From: an uncultured Hyphomicrobiales bacterium | GTDB lineage: Bacteria; Pseudomonadota; Alphaproteobacteria; Rhizobiales; Beijerinckiaceae | NCBI GenBank assembly: GCA_903847605.1 | Contig: CAINED010000059.1 | Coordinates: 124,001 to 188,000, forward strand | Length of the DNA: 64,000 bases | Direction of reading: 5' to 3' | Part shown: piece by piece, positions 17,191 to 25,571 of the stretch | How the letters are laid out: every line of letters begins with the position of its first letter | Position numbering within the stretch: position 1 is the first letter of the stretch | Position numbers and translations under genes: made by a program | Notes under the pieces: model-generated | What the model saw: the letters and a program-made list of their open reading frames with translations, nothing else | Databases searched by the model: none | Told to the model about the DNA's origin: nothing

Positions 17191-17221
17191 TGCGCGGGCC
17201 GACATGATGCCGTCCCGCGCA
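17191..17221 (-). terminator. hairpin terminator downstream of the gene at 17283-17996
   Basis: TGCGCGGG and CCCGCGCA form an 8-bp stem around a 15-base loop. On the minus strand it is followed by GTTCATTTTT, a short T run. It would separate the upstream secreted-protein gene from the sigma-54 cyanate promoter. Confidence 0.55.
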
Positions 17222-17282
17222 CGTATTTGCCTTTAAATTGTTCAGATAAGTTTCTGTGTCTGCCGTATTTACAGGCAGATGC

Positions 17283-17996
17283 TCAGCCGTAATTCAGGAA
17301 GAGCCGCGCATATGGCTGCTTCAAGGTCTTGATGGCTGCCTTTATATTGGTCACATCGCCTGTCACGACGGCCTGCCGCAGGTCTTCGACGCTCTTGCGC
17401 ACGGCCGCGAGCGCCGTTTCGTAGTTGCCGTCGCGATCTGCGGGCGGGTTGACGACGATTTCCTGAAGAAGAAATGCGAGGACCGCCGTGTCGTCGCGCA
17501 GCGCAGCGACGCCGCGGGCATCGAAGCCGTCGTATTTGCCGAGCAGGATCTTTTCCATCTGCTCGTGATAGGCGTTCATGCGATCGGAAAAGACGACCAC
17601 GCCGTTGCGGCGGCGCAGGGCGCCAAGTTCGTCGCGGATCTTTTCGAGCGTTTCATGGGCTTCAGCGAGTTTGCCCGAAACGGCTTCCTTGCGGGCCTCG
17701 CCGAGGATGTCAGCCACTTTCGCGAGCGTCCCTTTAAATCCCTTGTCGTCGGCATATTGCGGCGGCGGCGTTGCCGACCATTTCGCGGTCAGCGCCTGCC
17801 ACTTGCCGCCCATGCGGTCGATGGCGGCCTCGCTGGCGGCTTTGTCGTTCGCGTTGGTGCGGAACAGGGCCGCCCGGTAATCGGCGTAGGCGGCGCGCAG
17901 TTCGCGCTCGAAATCCTGAACGGGGCCGGCGATAGCGGGCAGGGAAGGGAGGGCAAGGGCAGCGGCGAGCAGGAGGGCATGCCGGCGGGAGATCAT
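17283..17996 (-). CDS. secreted helical protein of unknown function
   Basis: A 237-residue protein starting MISRRHALLLAAALALPSLPAIA, a signal peptide with a double Arg (possibly Tat). The mature part is almost entirely helical and charged, with amphipathic stretches such as AHETLEKIRDELGALRRRNG and YHEQMEKILLGKYDG, and looks like a four-helix bundle. There is no CXXCH, so it is not a c-type cytochrome. I do not recognise the family. A longer start at 18062 would add 22 residues before the signal peptide and is unlikely. It diverges from pcs. Confidence 0.75.
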   Translation of the reverse strand: MISRRHALLLAAALALPSLPAIAGPVQDFERELRAAYADYRAALFRTNANDKAASEAAIDRMGGKWQALTAKWSATPPPQYADDKGFKGTLAKVADILGEARKEAVSGKLAEAHETLEKIRDELGALRRRNGVVVFSDRMNAYHEQMEKILLGKYDGFDARGVAALRDDTAVLAFLLQEIVVNPPADRDGNYETALAAVRKSVEDLRQAVVTGDVTNIKAAIKTLKQPYARLFLNYG

Positions 17997-18105
17997 GGGG
18001 CGGCCTTTCGTCTGGTTGCGACGTGTGAAACAAGAACAGGATGGCAGGCCTTTCATATTCAATCCTTGCTATATATCAATCGCCGCATTGGCGAAGGAAA
18101 ACGCG

Positions 18106-18786
18106 ATGAAGGCGAGGCTGGCGGCTCTCGGCGTCCATATTCTCACCGCCTCGGGCGCGGCGATCGGTCTGCTGGCGCTGGAGCGGGCGGCCGCCCGGGA
18201 CTTCCCCGTCATGTTCGGCTGGCTGGCTTTGGCCCTTTTCGTCGATGGCATCGACGGCACGCTGGCGCGCATGGCCAGGGTGCGCGAGCATGCGCCGTGG
18301 TTCGACGGCGACACGCTCGATCTCGTCGTCGACTTCCTCACCTATGTGATCGTGCCGGCGGTGGCGATCTGGCAGGCTGGCCTGATGCCGCCGGTCATGG
18401 CCGGGGTGGCGCTGCTGACCCTGGCGACGGCCTCGGCGCTCTATTTCGCCGACACGCGCATGAAGACGGCCGATCATTGGTTCCGGGGCTTCCCGGCGAT
18501 CTGGAACGTGGTGGCGCTCTATCTGCTGGTCTTTCCGCTGCCGTCCTGGGCGGTGTTCGCGATCATCCTGTTTCTCTGCGCGCAGATGTTCGTGCCGCTG
18601 GTTTTCGTGCATCCGATGCGGGTCGCGCAATGGCGGGTCTTCACTCACGCCGTCGGCGCGGTCTGGTGCGTCTGCGCGGCGCTGGTGCTTTTCGACGGCA
18701 TGCGCGGCCCATGGCTCGCCAGGGCGGGCCTGCTGGCGACGGCGCTGTATTTCGTCCTGCTGCCACTGGCGCGGCGGCGGCAATAA
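18106..18786 (+). CDS. pcs: phosphatidylcholine synthase
   Basis: A 226-residue membrane protein with the CDP-alcohol phosphotransferase motif DG-x2-DG-x2-AR-x8-G-x3-D-x3-D: DGIDGTLARM, then GDTLDLVVD. The family variant is that of Pcs, which condenses CDP-diacylglycerol with choline to make phosphatidylcholine in the inner membrane, a pathway typical of rhizobia and relatives. About seven or eight helices are seen. The ATG at 18106 follows AAGGAAA. Phosphatidylserine synthase is the alternative, but the length and LYFADTRMKTADHWFRGFPA segment fit Pcs. Confidence 0.9.
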   Translation: MKARLAALGVHILTASGAAIGLLALERAAARDFPVMFGWLALALFVDGIDGTLARMARVREHAPWFDGDTLDLVVDFLTYVIVPAVAIWQAGLMPPVMAGVALLTLATASALYFADTRMKTADHWFRGFPAIWNVVALYLLVFPLPSWAVFAIILFLCAQMFVPLVFVHPMRVAQWRVFTHAVGAVWCVCAALVLFDGMRGPWLARAGLLATALYFVLLPLARRRQ

Positions 18787-18866
18787 ACTCAAGCTGAGCG
18801 GGATTGATTGTGACAAAGCGATGACCGCAATATGCGGCCGTCAGTATGCAGGGCAGGGGTAAGACG

Positions 18867-19838
18867 ATGAGCAAGGCGGTACGCGTTCACGAGACTGGCG
18901 GTCCGGAAGTCATGAAACTCGAGGATATCGAGGTCGGCGATCCCGGCCCCGGCCAGGTCAAACTGCGCCATCGCGCCATCGGCCTCAATTTCATCGACAT
19001 CTATTTCCGCCAGGGCATGTATCCGCAGCCGCTGCCGTTCACGCCGGGCAACGAGGGCGCGGGCGATATCGTCGCCATCGGCAAGGGCGTGAAGGGTTTC
19101 AAGGTCGGCGACCGCGTCGCCTATTGCTCGGCCATCGGCTCTTATTGCGAGGAGCGCCTCATCGACGTGAAGACGCTCGTCAAGCTGCCCAAGGAGATCA
19201 GCTACGAACAGGGCGCGGCGATGATGCTGAAAGGCCTCACGGCGCAATATCTCCTGCGCCAGACCTATAAGGTGAAGAAGGGCGACACGATCCTCGTGCA
19301 TGCGGCGGCTGGCGGCGTCGGCCTGTTGTTGTGCCAGTGGGGCAAGGCGCTCGGCGCAACCGTCATCGGCACTGTGGGATCGCCTGAAAAAGCGGCCATC
19401 GCGAAAAAGGCCGGCGCAAAACATACGATCGACTACAGCAAGGAAGATTTCGTCTCGCGCGTCGCCGAGATCACCAAGGGCAGGAAATGCGATGTCGTCT
19501 ATGACGGCGTCGGCAAGGCCACGTTCCCCGGATCGCTCGATTGCCTGCGTCCCTTCGGCATGTTCGCGTCCTTCGGTTCGGCGTCCGGTCCCATCGACGC
19601 CTTCAACATCGGCATCCTCTCGACGAAGGGTTCGCTCTTCGCGACGCGTCCGACGCTGTTCACTTTCGCCGCCGACAGAAAGCTCTTCGACAAGATGGCG
19701 AAGGATCTGTTCCGCGTCGTTGCCTCGGGCAAGGTCAAGATCAAGATCAACCAGCGCTTTGCGCTGTCCGATGTCGTGATGGCGCATCAGGCGTTGTCGA
19801 ACCGCAACACGACGGGCGCGACGATCATCGTGCCGTAA
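18867..19838 (+). CDS. qor: NADPH:quinone oxidoreductase (zeta-crystallin type)
   Basis: A 323-residue medium-chain dehydrogenase/reductase without the zinc ligands. The substrate end shows IGLNFIDIYFRQG, FTPGNEGAG and GDRVAY; the NADPH site is VHAAAGGVGLLLCQWGKALGA. It reduces quinones with NADPH in the cytoplasm. The ATG at 18867 is preceded by GGGGTAAG; an earlier in-frame ATG at 18846 is less likely. It lies 80 bases downstream of pcs in the same direction. Confidence 0.9.
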   Translation: MSKAVRVHETGGPEVMKLEDIEVGDPGPGQVKLRHRAIGLNFIDIYFRQGMYPQPLPFTPGNEGAGDIVAIGKGVKGFKVGDRVAYCSAIGSYCEERLIDVKTLVKLPKEISYEQGAAMMLKGLTAQYLLRQTYKVKKGDTILVHAAAGGVGLLLCQWGKALGATVIGTVGSPEKAAIAKKAGAKHTIDYSKEDFVSRVAEITKGRKCDVVYDGVGKATFPGSLDCLRPFGMFASFGSASGPIDAFNIGILSTKGSLFATRPTLFTFAADRKLFDKMAKDLFRVVASGKVKIKINQRFALSDVVMAHQALSNRNTTGATIIVP

Positions 19839-19919
19839 AATTTATGTGACTTGAGACGCCCGTATTTTCGCGCGGCGGTGTTGCGATTGTGCAACCACAA
19901 GCGCGATCGGAGACGCTAT

Positions 19920-20018
19920 GTAGCGCGCGTTGCGAGAGAGGGCACCTCCCGTCCTCGTCGATCGCTACCAACTCATGAAGCCCGGCTGTGCGTCCTTCGG
20001 ACCGGCCGGGCTTTCTTT
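19920..20018 (+). ncRNA. candidate small RNA with a CCTCCC loop
   Basis: The 185 bases between qor and the next gene encode no protein. From 19932 to 19965 the sequence can fold as GCGA...TCGC and GAGG...CCTC around a loop containing CACCTCCC, an anti-Shine-Dalgarno motif typical of several alphaproteobacterial trans-acting sRNAs. It is followed by the intrinsic terminator at 19978-20018. I did not find a convincing promoter. It may instead be only the 3' untranslated region of qor. Confidence 0.3.
19978..20018 (+). terminator. intrinsic terminator
   Basis: AAGCCCGGC (19978-19986) pairs perfectly with GCCGGGCTT (20005-20013), followed by TTTCTTTAT. The loop holds a smaller GTCC/GGAC hairpin. 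It ends transcription from qor or from the candidate sRNA. Confidence 0.75.
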
Positions 20019-20023
20019 ATGGA

Positions 20024-20338
20024 TCAGCCGCAGACATCGATCAGCTTGCGATTGACCCAGCCGGTCACCTTGCGCGCGGATTCGCCTTTTGCGATGCGGT
20101 CGCCCGCGGGCCAGTAGATCACTTTTTCCCAACCGCCGCGGCGCTCGCCGGCGAGTTGCACTTCGTCGCTCGCCTTCATGCGCGCGATCAGTTTGCCGGC
20201 AGGCTCGGGGGATCCGCGCAACGCCACGAAGCCATCGCGCGTCTTCGCCACTTCGCAGAATTCGGTTGCGAAGGATGGCGTCGCGGCAATGAGTGAAATG
20301 ACGATAACAGAGGAGGCGATGGCAAGCGGCGCGCGCAT
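20024..20338 (-). CDS. secreted SH3-like domain protein
   Basis: A 104-residue protein: signal peptide MRAPLAIASSVIVISLIAATPSFA, then one bacterial SH3-like domain with GFVALRGSPEPAGKLIARM and GWEKVIYWP, and a terminal WVNRKLIDVCG. Two cysteines (CEVAKT and the C-terminal Cys) could form a disulfide. Such domains bind peptidoglycan or peptides in the periplasm. It is 33 bases downstream of another small secreted-protein gene in the same direction. Confidence 0.75.
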   Translation of the reverse strand: MRAPLAIASSVIVISLIAATPSFATEFCEVAKTRDGFVALRGSPEPAGKLIARMKASDEVQLAGERRGGWEKVIYWPAGDRIAKGESARKVTGWVNRKLIDVCG

Positions 20339-20371
20339 GTATATCTCCCGACGATCAAGACGATGGAACGA

Positions 20372-20782
20372 CTATCCCTGCAACTGCGCCGGCTTGCAAC
20401 GCACGAAATCCTCGGGTCTGCCGGGGCCATTGCGTATGAAGAGCGTGTCTTTGCCTTGCAGGCGCAATTCGAGGCTGGCGCGTCGCGTGCCGCGTTTGCC
20501 TTCCTCGCGGTTCACGCCTTCGACGCGAAACCAGCCTTCCTTCTGGCTGGCGATGCGCGAGATCGTCAGCGTGTTGTCGGCGAACTGAACCTGTTTCGGC
20601 GTAACGTGCAGGCGGCCATCGCTCTGGATGTCCGTGCAGTCGACCTCCTCGCGGCCCCACGAGCCCAGCATTTCCGCAGGCAGTGCAGCGGGCGGCGGCG
20701 TGCGCGTTTGCGCCGTGATCGGCGCGGATGCGGCAGTGCAGACGATCAGGGCGAAAGCAGCGATCCCGCGCCGGAAGAACAT
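20372..20782 (-). CDS. small secreted protein of unknown function
   Basis: A 136-residue protein with the signal peptide MFFRRGIAAFALIVCTAASAPITAQ. The mature part starts with a Pro-rich linker, then LPAEMLGSWGREEVDCTD and ends LFIRNGPGRPEDFVRCKPAQLQG. The 'GxW ... C ... FVRC' layout is that of a lipocalin-like small beta-barrel with one disulfide. The family is not recognised. It starts five bases after the rimO stop, so it is probably cotranscribed with rimO. Confidence 0.7.
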   Translation of the reverse strand: MFFRRGIAAFALIVCTAASAPITAQTRTPPPAALPAEMLGSWGREEVDCTDIQSDGRLHVTPKQVQFADNTLTISRIASQKEGWFRVEGVNREEGKRGTRRASLELRLQGKDTLFIRNGPGRPEDFVRCKPAQLQG

Positions 20783-20787
20783 TTATG

Positions 20788-22140
20788 CTAACCCGCTGTT
20801 CCGTGCAGATCGTAAGCGTCCGCGCGCTCGATCTTCACGCTGACGATATCGCCTGCTCTTAATGGCCGTCGTGAGGCGACATAGACATTGCCGTCGATCT
20901 CGGGCGCATCGGCTTTGGAGCGGCCTTTTGCTATCGTCGTACCGGGTTCGTCGATGATGACCTGAAGGCGTTTGCCGACCTTGTTGCGCAGTATGCGCGC
21001 GCTGATCTCCTGCTGAGTCTCCATCAGCTTCTTGTAGCGGCGCTCCTTCACCTCGTCTGGCACGAGCGGAAGTCCCAGCGATTCGGACACGGCGCCGGCC
21101 ACCGGCTCGTATTTGAACGCGCCGGCGCGCTCGATCTTCGCCTCGCGCAGCCAGTCGAGCAGGAATTCGAAATCCTCTTCCGTCTCGCCGGGAAAGCCGA
21201 CGATGAAGGTCGAGCGCAGGGTGAGATCGGGGCAGGCAGCGCGCCATTTCAGGATGCGATCGAGCGTGCGCTCGTGATCGGCGGGGCGCTTCATGGCTTT
21301 CAGCACGGAGGGGCTCGCGTGCTGGAAGGGAATGTCGAGATAGGGCAGCACCGCGCCGTCCGCCATCAACTCAATGACGTCGTCCACATGCGGATAGGGA
21401 TAGACGTAGTGCAGGCGCACCCAGGCGCCGAGCGAACCGAGTTCGCGCGCGAGGTCGAGAAAACGGGTGCGCACGATGCGGTCGTGGAATTGCGATTCGG
21501 CATAACGCGAATCGATGCCGTAAGCTGATGTATCCTGCGAAATGACCAGCAATTCCTTCACGCCGGCCTTCACCAGCTTTTCGGCCTCGCGCAAGACATC
21601 GCCGGCCGGGCGCGAGACGAGCTTTCCGCGCAATTTCGGGATGATGCAGAAGGTGCAGGTGTTGTTGCAGCCCTCGGAAATCTTGAGATAGGCGTAGTGC
21701 CTCGGCGTCAGCTTGACGCCCTGTTCGGGCACAAGGTCGATAAAGGGATCGTGCGCGGGCGGCACCGCCCTGTGAACGGCGTCCATGACGCTGTCGTAGG
21801 CCTGCGGTCCCGTGATCGACAGCAGGTTCGGATATTCTTTCGTGATGGCGTCGGGCTCCGCGCCCATGCAGCCGGTGACGATGACCTTGCCGTTTTCCTT
21901 GAGCGCCGCGCCGATGGCTTCGAGCGATTCGGCCTTGGCCGAATCGAGAAAGCCGCAGGTGTTGACGATGACGGCGTCCGCGCCCGTATGGCTGCGCGTG
22001 ATCTCATAGCCCTCGGCGCGCAGGCGCGTGATGATTCGCTCGGAATCGACGAGCGCCTTCGGGCAGCCCAGCGACACGAAGGAAATCGAGGGGGCAGGGC
22101 GGGCAGAGACGGGCTGATGGGACGCTGATGGATCTGACAT
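20788..22140 (-). CDS. rimO: ribosomal protein S12 methylthiotransferase RimO
   Basis: A 450-residue radical-SAM methylthiotransferase. The N-terminal UPF0004 domain has three cluster cysteines, C26 ([12 protein letters not shown]), C62 (NTCGFLD) and C91 (TGCMGAEPD). The radical-SAM CxxxCxxC is C158-C162-C165 ([13 protein letters not shown]). A C-terminal TRAM domain (about 385-450) is present. The [12 protein letters not shown] signature distinguishes RimO from MiaB. It modifies Asp88 of ribosomal protein S12. I use the ATG at 22140; an in-frame ATG at 22164 and TTG at 22179 would reach into the upstream terminator region. Confidence 0.95.
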   Translation of the reverse strand: MSDPSASHQPVSARPAPSISFVSLGCPKALVDSERIITRLRAEGYEITRSHTGADAVIVNTCGFLDSAKAESLEAIGAALKENGKVIVTGCMGAEPDAITKEYPNLLSITGPQAYDSVMDAVHRAVPPAHDPFIDLVPEQGVKLTPRHYAYLKISEGCNNTCTFCIIPKLRGKLVSRPAGDVLREAEKLVKAGVKELLVISQDTSAYGIDSRYAESQFHDRIVRTRFLDLARELGSLGAWVRLHYVYPYPHVDDVIELMADGAVLPYLDIPFQHASPSVLKAMKRPADHERTLDRILKWRAACPDLTLRSTFIVGFPGETEEDFEFLLDWLREAKIERAGAFKYEPVAGAVSESLGLPLVPDEVKERRYKKLMETQQEISARILRNKVGKRLQVIIDEPGTTIAKGRSKADAPEIDGNVYVASRRPLRAGDIVSVKIERADAYDLHGTAG

Positions 22141-22169
22141 GAAGGCCGATTGCCACGGGAGCATGCGAA

Positions 22170-22262
22170 CAGGCAACAAAAAAGCCCGAGCGAACCCGGG
22201 CTTTTCCGATGATTGCGAGCCGAAGGTCCGGATATCTCAGTACTTGGCGACGACCGGGCCGG
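22170..22262. repeat. 93-bp repeat copy A at the 3' end of the first OMP gene
   Basis: This block, covering the last codons of the outer-membrane protein gene, its 3' untranslated region and its terminator, matches 23141-23233 at 90 of 93 positions. The three differences are A/G in the terminator loop side, T/G after GATGA and T/C after CGAAGG. Confidence 0.9.
22178..22205 (-). terminator. intrinsic terminator of the first OMP gene
   Basis: AAAAGCCCG and CGGGCTTTT form a 9-bp stem with an 8-base loop; on the minus strand the stem is followed by TTTTTTG. It lies between the OMP gene and rimO and works in either direction. Confidence 0.85.
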
Positions 22263-23004
22263 TAACGCTGCCAAACTGGTAATCCAGCGTCAGCTTTACA
22301 ACGTGATCGCGCTTGCTGGACCGAATCAAGTCGTTTGGAGCGCCGTTATTTTGAAGCCTGAAGGTGTGGTTGCCGAAATCGACGTAGTTATACTGCGCAC
22401 CGAGGATCCAATTCGAAGTGAGCTTGTAGTTAATGCCCGCACCGATCGTCCAACCAAGGCGGGTTTCGCTGGCCCCGTCGTCGTTAAAGTTGGAGACTGT
22501 CGTCAGACGAATTTTATGCTGGCCAACAGCCAGACCACCTTGCGCAAAAACCAGGAAGCGGTCGAAGGCCACGCCGATACGTCCTTGGACGAGACCAAAC
22601 CACGCCTGGCGCATCGAAAACCATTCACCCGGGAAAAAGGGACTGGCAATGGTCCTGCGCACGTTGGCTCCAGAGACCGAAAGATCGATGCCGGCCACGA
22701 GCGTACCGAACTGCTGCATATACCCTGCCTGCAAACCGCCAATGGAGCCGGTATGGGAGAGCGCAGCGCGGGCTCCGTTAAACCCCGCCCAAACACCCGC
22801 GCCCACGGCGCCGTTGGTGAAATTCCAACGGTCACGCGCGTCCATGCCGCCGACATGGACGCCTACGTAGAAACCGGTCCAGTTCATCGCCACCAACACT
22901 GGAGCAGGGGCAACGGCCGGGCCGCGGTCTGGGAGGTCGGCCGCGAAGGCGCTGGAAGAGAGAAAGGCGGCTGCCGCAACAAGCGAGCGGAAAGTTTTAC
23001 GCAT
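22237..23004 (-). CDS. outer-membrane beta-barrel protein, Omp25/RopB-like (copy 1)
   Basis: A 255-residue protein with signal peptide MRKTFRSLVAAAAFLSSSAFA, then ADLPDRGPAVAPAPVLVAMNWTGFYVGVHVGG, the family's typical entry into an eight-stranded barrel. The strands alternate hydrophobic residues and end in GPVVAKY, with a terminal aromatic residue as usual for barrels. Such proteins are abundant structural porin-like proteins of Hyphomicrobiales. The second copy lies just upstream in the same direction. They share signal peptide, entry motif and 3' end but diverge in the loops. Confidence 0.88.
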   Translation of the reverse strand: MRKTFRSLVAAAAFLSSSAFAADLPDRGPAVAPAPVLVAMNWTGFYVGVHVGGMDARDRWNFTNGAVGAGVWAGFNGARAALSHTGSIGGLQAGYMQQFGTLVAGIDLSVSGANVRRTIASPFFPGEWFSMRQAWFGLVQGRIGVAFDRFLVFAQGGLAVGQHKIRLTTVSNFNDDGASETRLGWTIGAGINYKLTSNWILGAQYNYVDFGNHTFRLQNNGAPNDLIRSSKRDHVVKLTLDYQFGSVTGPVVAKY

Positions 23005-23140
23005 TCTTTTGCCATTGCTTAAATGTTGCCGCCGACATCTTTAGGCTGGACCTTGATCAAGCAAGAGCGGCCCTTGTCGAATCCGGCGCTATTCCGAACA
23101 AGTGATGCAATCCTGCAACGCCCCAAAAGGACGCTACGTG

Positions 23141-23233
23141 CAGGCAACAAAAAAGCCCGGGCGAACCCGGGCTTTTCCGATGAGTGCGAGCCGAAGGCCC
23201 GGATATCTCAGTACTTGGCGACGACCGGGCCGG
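23141..23233. repeat. 93-bp repeat copy B at the 3' end of the second OMP gene
   Basis: Direct repeat of 22170-22262 (90 of 93 bases identical), spanning the terminator, the 3' untranslated region and the last codons of the second outer-membrane protein gene. Confidence 0.9.
23149..23176 (-). terminator. intrinsic terminator of the second OMP gene
   Basis: AAAAGCCCGGG and CCCGGGCTTTT form an 11-bp perfect stem with a CGAA (TTCG on the minus strand) tetraloop, followed on the minus strand by a run of Ts. It should end the upstream copy's transcript before the downstream copy. Confidence 0.88.
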
Positions 23234-23951
23234 CCGGGCCACCGAACAAATAGCTCAGGCCGACGCGAACCGAATGATCCTTGTAGTCGTACTGAAGGCT
23301 GCCATCGAAGGCCGGAGCCGTATTGTAACGGTGGTTGCCGAGATCGCGATAGCGGTATTCGGCGCGGGCCGTCCAGTTGTTGGTGATCGCGTATTCCAGA
23401 CCGCCGCCGATCGTCCAGCCGGCTGCCGTGTGGCTGCTGCGCACGGTCGTGTTGGCGCCGAAATTGAGGACCGAATCGTTCACTTCGGCAAAGGCAACAC
23501 CACCAGTGACGTAAAGGAGCGCGCGGTTGAAAGCCACACCGACGCGAGCACGCAACGATCCCTGCCAGTCGGACGAAGTGCGATAACGGTCGCCGTTAGC
23601 GAAGGTGAACGAGCCGCGAGCGCCTGTCGCCTCGATATCGCCCTCGATGCCGAGGACGAGCGAACCGATCTGATGGTTATAACCCGCGTGCAGGCCACCG
23701 AAGAAGCCATCGGGACTGGTGTTGCGATTGCTGGAGAAAGGGAAGATCACGCCAGCGAGGTCGCGGAAATCGTGAGTGCTTTCACCCCAGCTGTAGCCGA
23801 TCTGGGCGCCGATATAGAAGCCCGTCCAGTTCATCCCCACGAAGATGGGAGCCGGGGCGACGGCCGGGCCGCGGACGGGAAGGTCGGCGGCGAAGGCGCC
23901 GGAAGAGAGAACGGCTGCAGCCGCAACAGTCGAGAGGAAAAGCTTACGCAT
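23208..23951 (-). CDS. outer-membrane beta-barrel protein, Omp25/RopB-like (copy 2)
   Basis: A 247-residue barrel protein: signal peptide MRKLFLSTVAAAAVLSSGAFA, then ADLPVRGPAVAPAPIFVGMNWTGFYIGAQIGYSWG and a C terminus GPAGPVVAKY. AEYRYRDLGNHRYNT is a typical late strand of the family. The ATG at 23951 follows a GGAG ribosome site; an earlier in-frame start at 24005 would bury the signal peptide. It is probably an abundant outer-membrane protein. It is transcribed from its own promoter and has its own terminator. Confidence 0.9.
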   Translation of the reverse strand: MRKLFLSTVAAAAVLSSGAFAADLPVRGPAVAPAPIFVGMNWTGFYIGAQIGYSWGESTHDFRDLAGVIFPFSSNRNTSPDGFFGGLHAGYNHQIGSLVLGIEGDIEATGARGSFTFANGDRYRTSSDWQGSLRARVGVAFNRALLYVTGGVAFAEVNDSVLNFGANTTVRSSHTAAGWTIGGGLEYAITNNWTARAEYRYRDLGNHRYNTAPAFDGSLQYDYKDHSVRVGLSYLFGGPAGPVVAKY

Positions 23952-24206
23952 GTTTTTTTGCTCCAGTTTCAAAACCGATGCGATTTTATACTTTCCAAGC
24001 TGCACAAAAAAAAGCGGTAAAGCGGGGCGGCGAATTCATTTTCGTCACGTGATGCAAATCGGCAACGAACCGTTAATCGGGGCCGAAGATTCGTGGTGAA
24101 CGAAGTGTTTTGTTCACGAAATGTTTGCATTCAGACTTGGGCTGGGGCACAATCGAAAGGCTGAGCGTGGTTGGCGTTCGCATAGGGCCTTTCAAGGGAG
24201 TTTATC

Positions 24207-24653
24207 ATGCGTGGTATCGTTTGGACGCTGGCGATGGCCGGCCTGGCAGGCACATTCGTTATGGTCGGGGCTGGCGCGGCAGCCGCCAAGGACGTCGAAA
24301 TCAGGCGTACCCTTAAGGCAGGCGAGGCGGCTGAATTGCTGCAGCATTCTTCCATGCGCGGCGAATGCGAGAGCAAGGTTCCCAAGATTCGCATTCTCGA
24401 TCAGCCGCGAAACGGCACGACAGCGGTCAGGGAAGGCGAGCGCAAATTCGAGCGCGGCACCGGCAATTTCGCCAAGTGCGACGGCAAAATCGGGGTTGCG
24501 GGCCGCGTCGTCTATACGCCGAAATCCGGCTTCGAGGGCGCCGACAAGTTCCGCTACGAGGTCACGTTCGATTCGGGGACTGTGACCACCTATGCTGTGA
24601 GCCTGCGCGTGGGGCGGCAGGATCAGTCCGGCTGGACCAAGCCGAAGCAGTAA
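24207..24653 (+). CDS. secreted protein with a cadherin/Ig-like beta fold
   Basis: A 148-residue protein with signal peptide MRGIVWTLAMAGLAGTFVMVGAGAAAA. The mature part has two cysteines (RGECESKV and AKCDGKI) and a C-terminal stretch GRVVYTPKSGFEGADKFRYEVTFDSGTVTTYAVSLRVG, the pattern of a tandem beta-sandwich domain (YTP-x-GFxGxDxFxYxV). Its role is unknown, possibly adhesion or envelope structure. An AAGGGAG ribosome site precedes the ATG. Confidence 0.75.
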   Translation: MRGIVWTLAMAGLAGTFVMVGAGAAAAKDVEIRRTLKAGEAAELLQHSSMRGECESKVPKIRILDQPRNGTTAVREGERKFERGTGNFAKCDGKIGVAGRVVYTPKSGFEGADKFRYEVTFDSGTVTTYAVSLRVGRQDQSGWTKPKQ

Positions 24654-24687
24654 CCCGCGACTACAGACACCTTGGACGAAAACGGCA

Positions 24688-24709
24688 AGGGCGGGATTTC
24701 TCCCGCCCT
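24688..24709. terminator. convergent hairpin
   Basis: AGGGCGGGA and TCCCGCCCT form a perfect 9-bp stem with a TTTC loop between two convergent genes. There is no strong T run on either side, so its strength as a terminator is uncertain. Confidence 0.5.
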
Positions 24710-24749
24710 CGTGAATTCCAAGTCGTGATTTCTAAATCTCGATCGGCCG

Positions 24750-25463
24750 TCAGAAAAGGCCGAGCGGATCGGGGCTCGCAACCAGCAAGCTGCCGGGGAT
24801 GATATCGTTGGTCTGCGCCGCGGCGGACGTATCGAAGGCGAGGGCGGCGGAAACCGCCGGTGGTTTGGACGCGACAACCGGATCGGAAACGCCAAGCGCT
24901 GCCGCCATTGCAGCGAGTATTTCGGCCTTGGTCAGGGGGGCGGTAGCCGGGGCCGGGGTGCCCGGCACAACAACGTCCTTGGGTGAGCCGGCCGGCGGCG
25001 GCGTACCAGTGCCCGTTTCGCCGCCTGGCGTCTGTGGACCCGTTCCTTCGGTCGTGGTTGACCCTGATCCGCCCGGAAACTGCGGATTTGTTCCCTCCGG
25101 CGTCGACGGACCCGTGCCGCCCGGCGTCTGAGGGCCTGTTCCCTCGGGAGATGGATTGTCGCCCGAGCCCGGCGATGTTCCGGAGCCCGGCGTCTGCGGA
25201 CCCGTTCCCCCCGGATACGTAGACTCCACATCCCACAGCAGCGTGTCGAAACCTGCCTGTTTGTCGAAGGCGGTGCTGATCGATGTCGAGGAATAAAGCA
25301 GATCGTCGAGGGTTTGCGATGCCGCCTGATAAACAAAGGACTGGCCGGCAAAACCTTCCAGAGAGGGATCGCCCGGGGCGCCGGAAATGAGGCCATCAGC
25401 CTCGCCCGGATCGAACTGGCCGGCGAGGTTCGTCGCCGATCGGAAAATGTTGGCGTTGCTCAC
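24750..25463 (-). CDS. orphan protein with Pro/Gly/Thr octapeptide repeats
   Basis: A 237-residue protein with no signal peptide. Residues 1-83 form a first region (MSNANIFRSATNLAGQFDPG ... TAFDKQAGFDTLLWDVESTY). About 84-160 is low complexity with an 8-residue period, units such as GGTGPQTP, EGTGPQTP, GGTGPSTP and EGTNPQFP. About 160-237 is an Ala-rich end finishing SPDPLGLF. The start is a GTG at 25463 behind ATAGGTAA. I do not recognise the family. The layout of head, flexible linker and tail suggests a surface or secreted protein exported without a cleaved signal, but this is inference. Confidence 0.7.
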   Translation of the reverse strand: MSNANIFRSATNLAGQFDPGEADGLISGAPGDPSLEGFAGQSFVYQAASQTLDDLLYSSTSISTAFDKQAGFDTLLWDVESTYPGGTGPQTPGSGTSPGSGDNPSPEGTGPQTPGGTGPSTPEGTNPQFPGGSGSTTTEGTGPQTPGGETGTGTPPPAGSPKDVVVPGTPAPATAPLTKAEILAAMAAALGVSDPVVASKPPAVSAALAFDTSAAAQTNDIIPGSLLVASPDPLGLF

Positions 25464-25571
25464 GTCTGTTACCTATCGATTTTTTTTCGAATTACACTGA
25501 GACTACGACAAGTAGATTACAAACGTAAAGGCCAGGTTTGCGTGAGAGCGCACACAGCCCGGCCGGTCGCC

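Noticed and set aside
20012-20340. The stretch near the terminator at 19978-20018 as a tRNA or SRP RNA gene.
   Set aside because: There is no T-loop GTTCGANTC motif, no CCA end and no SRP core GGAA/ACAGG motifs.
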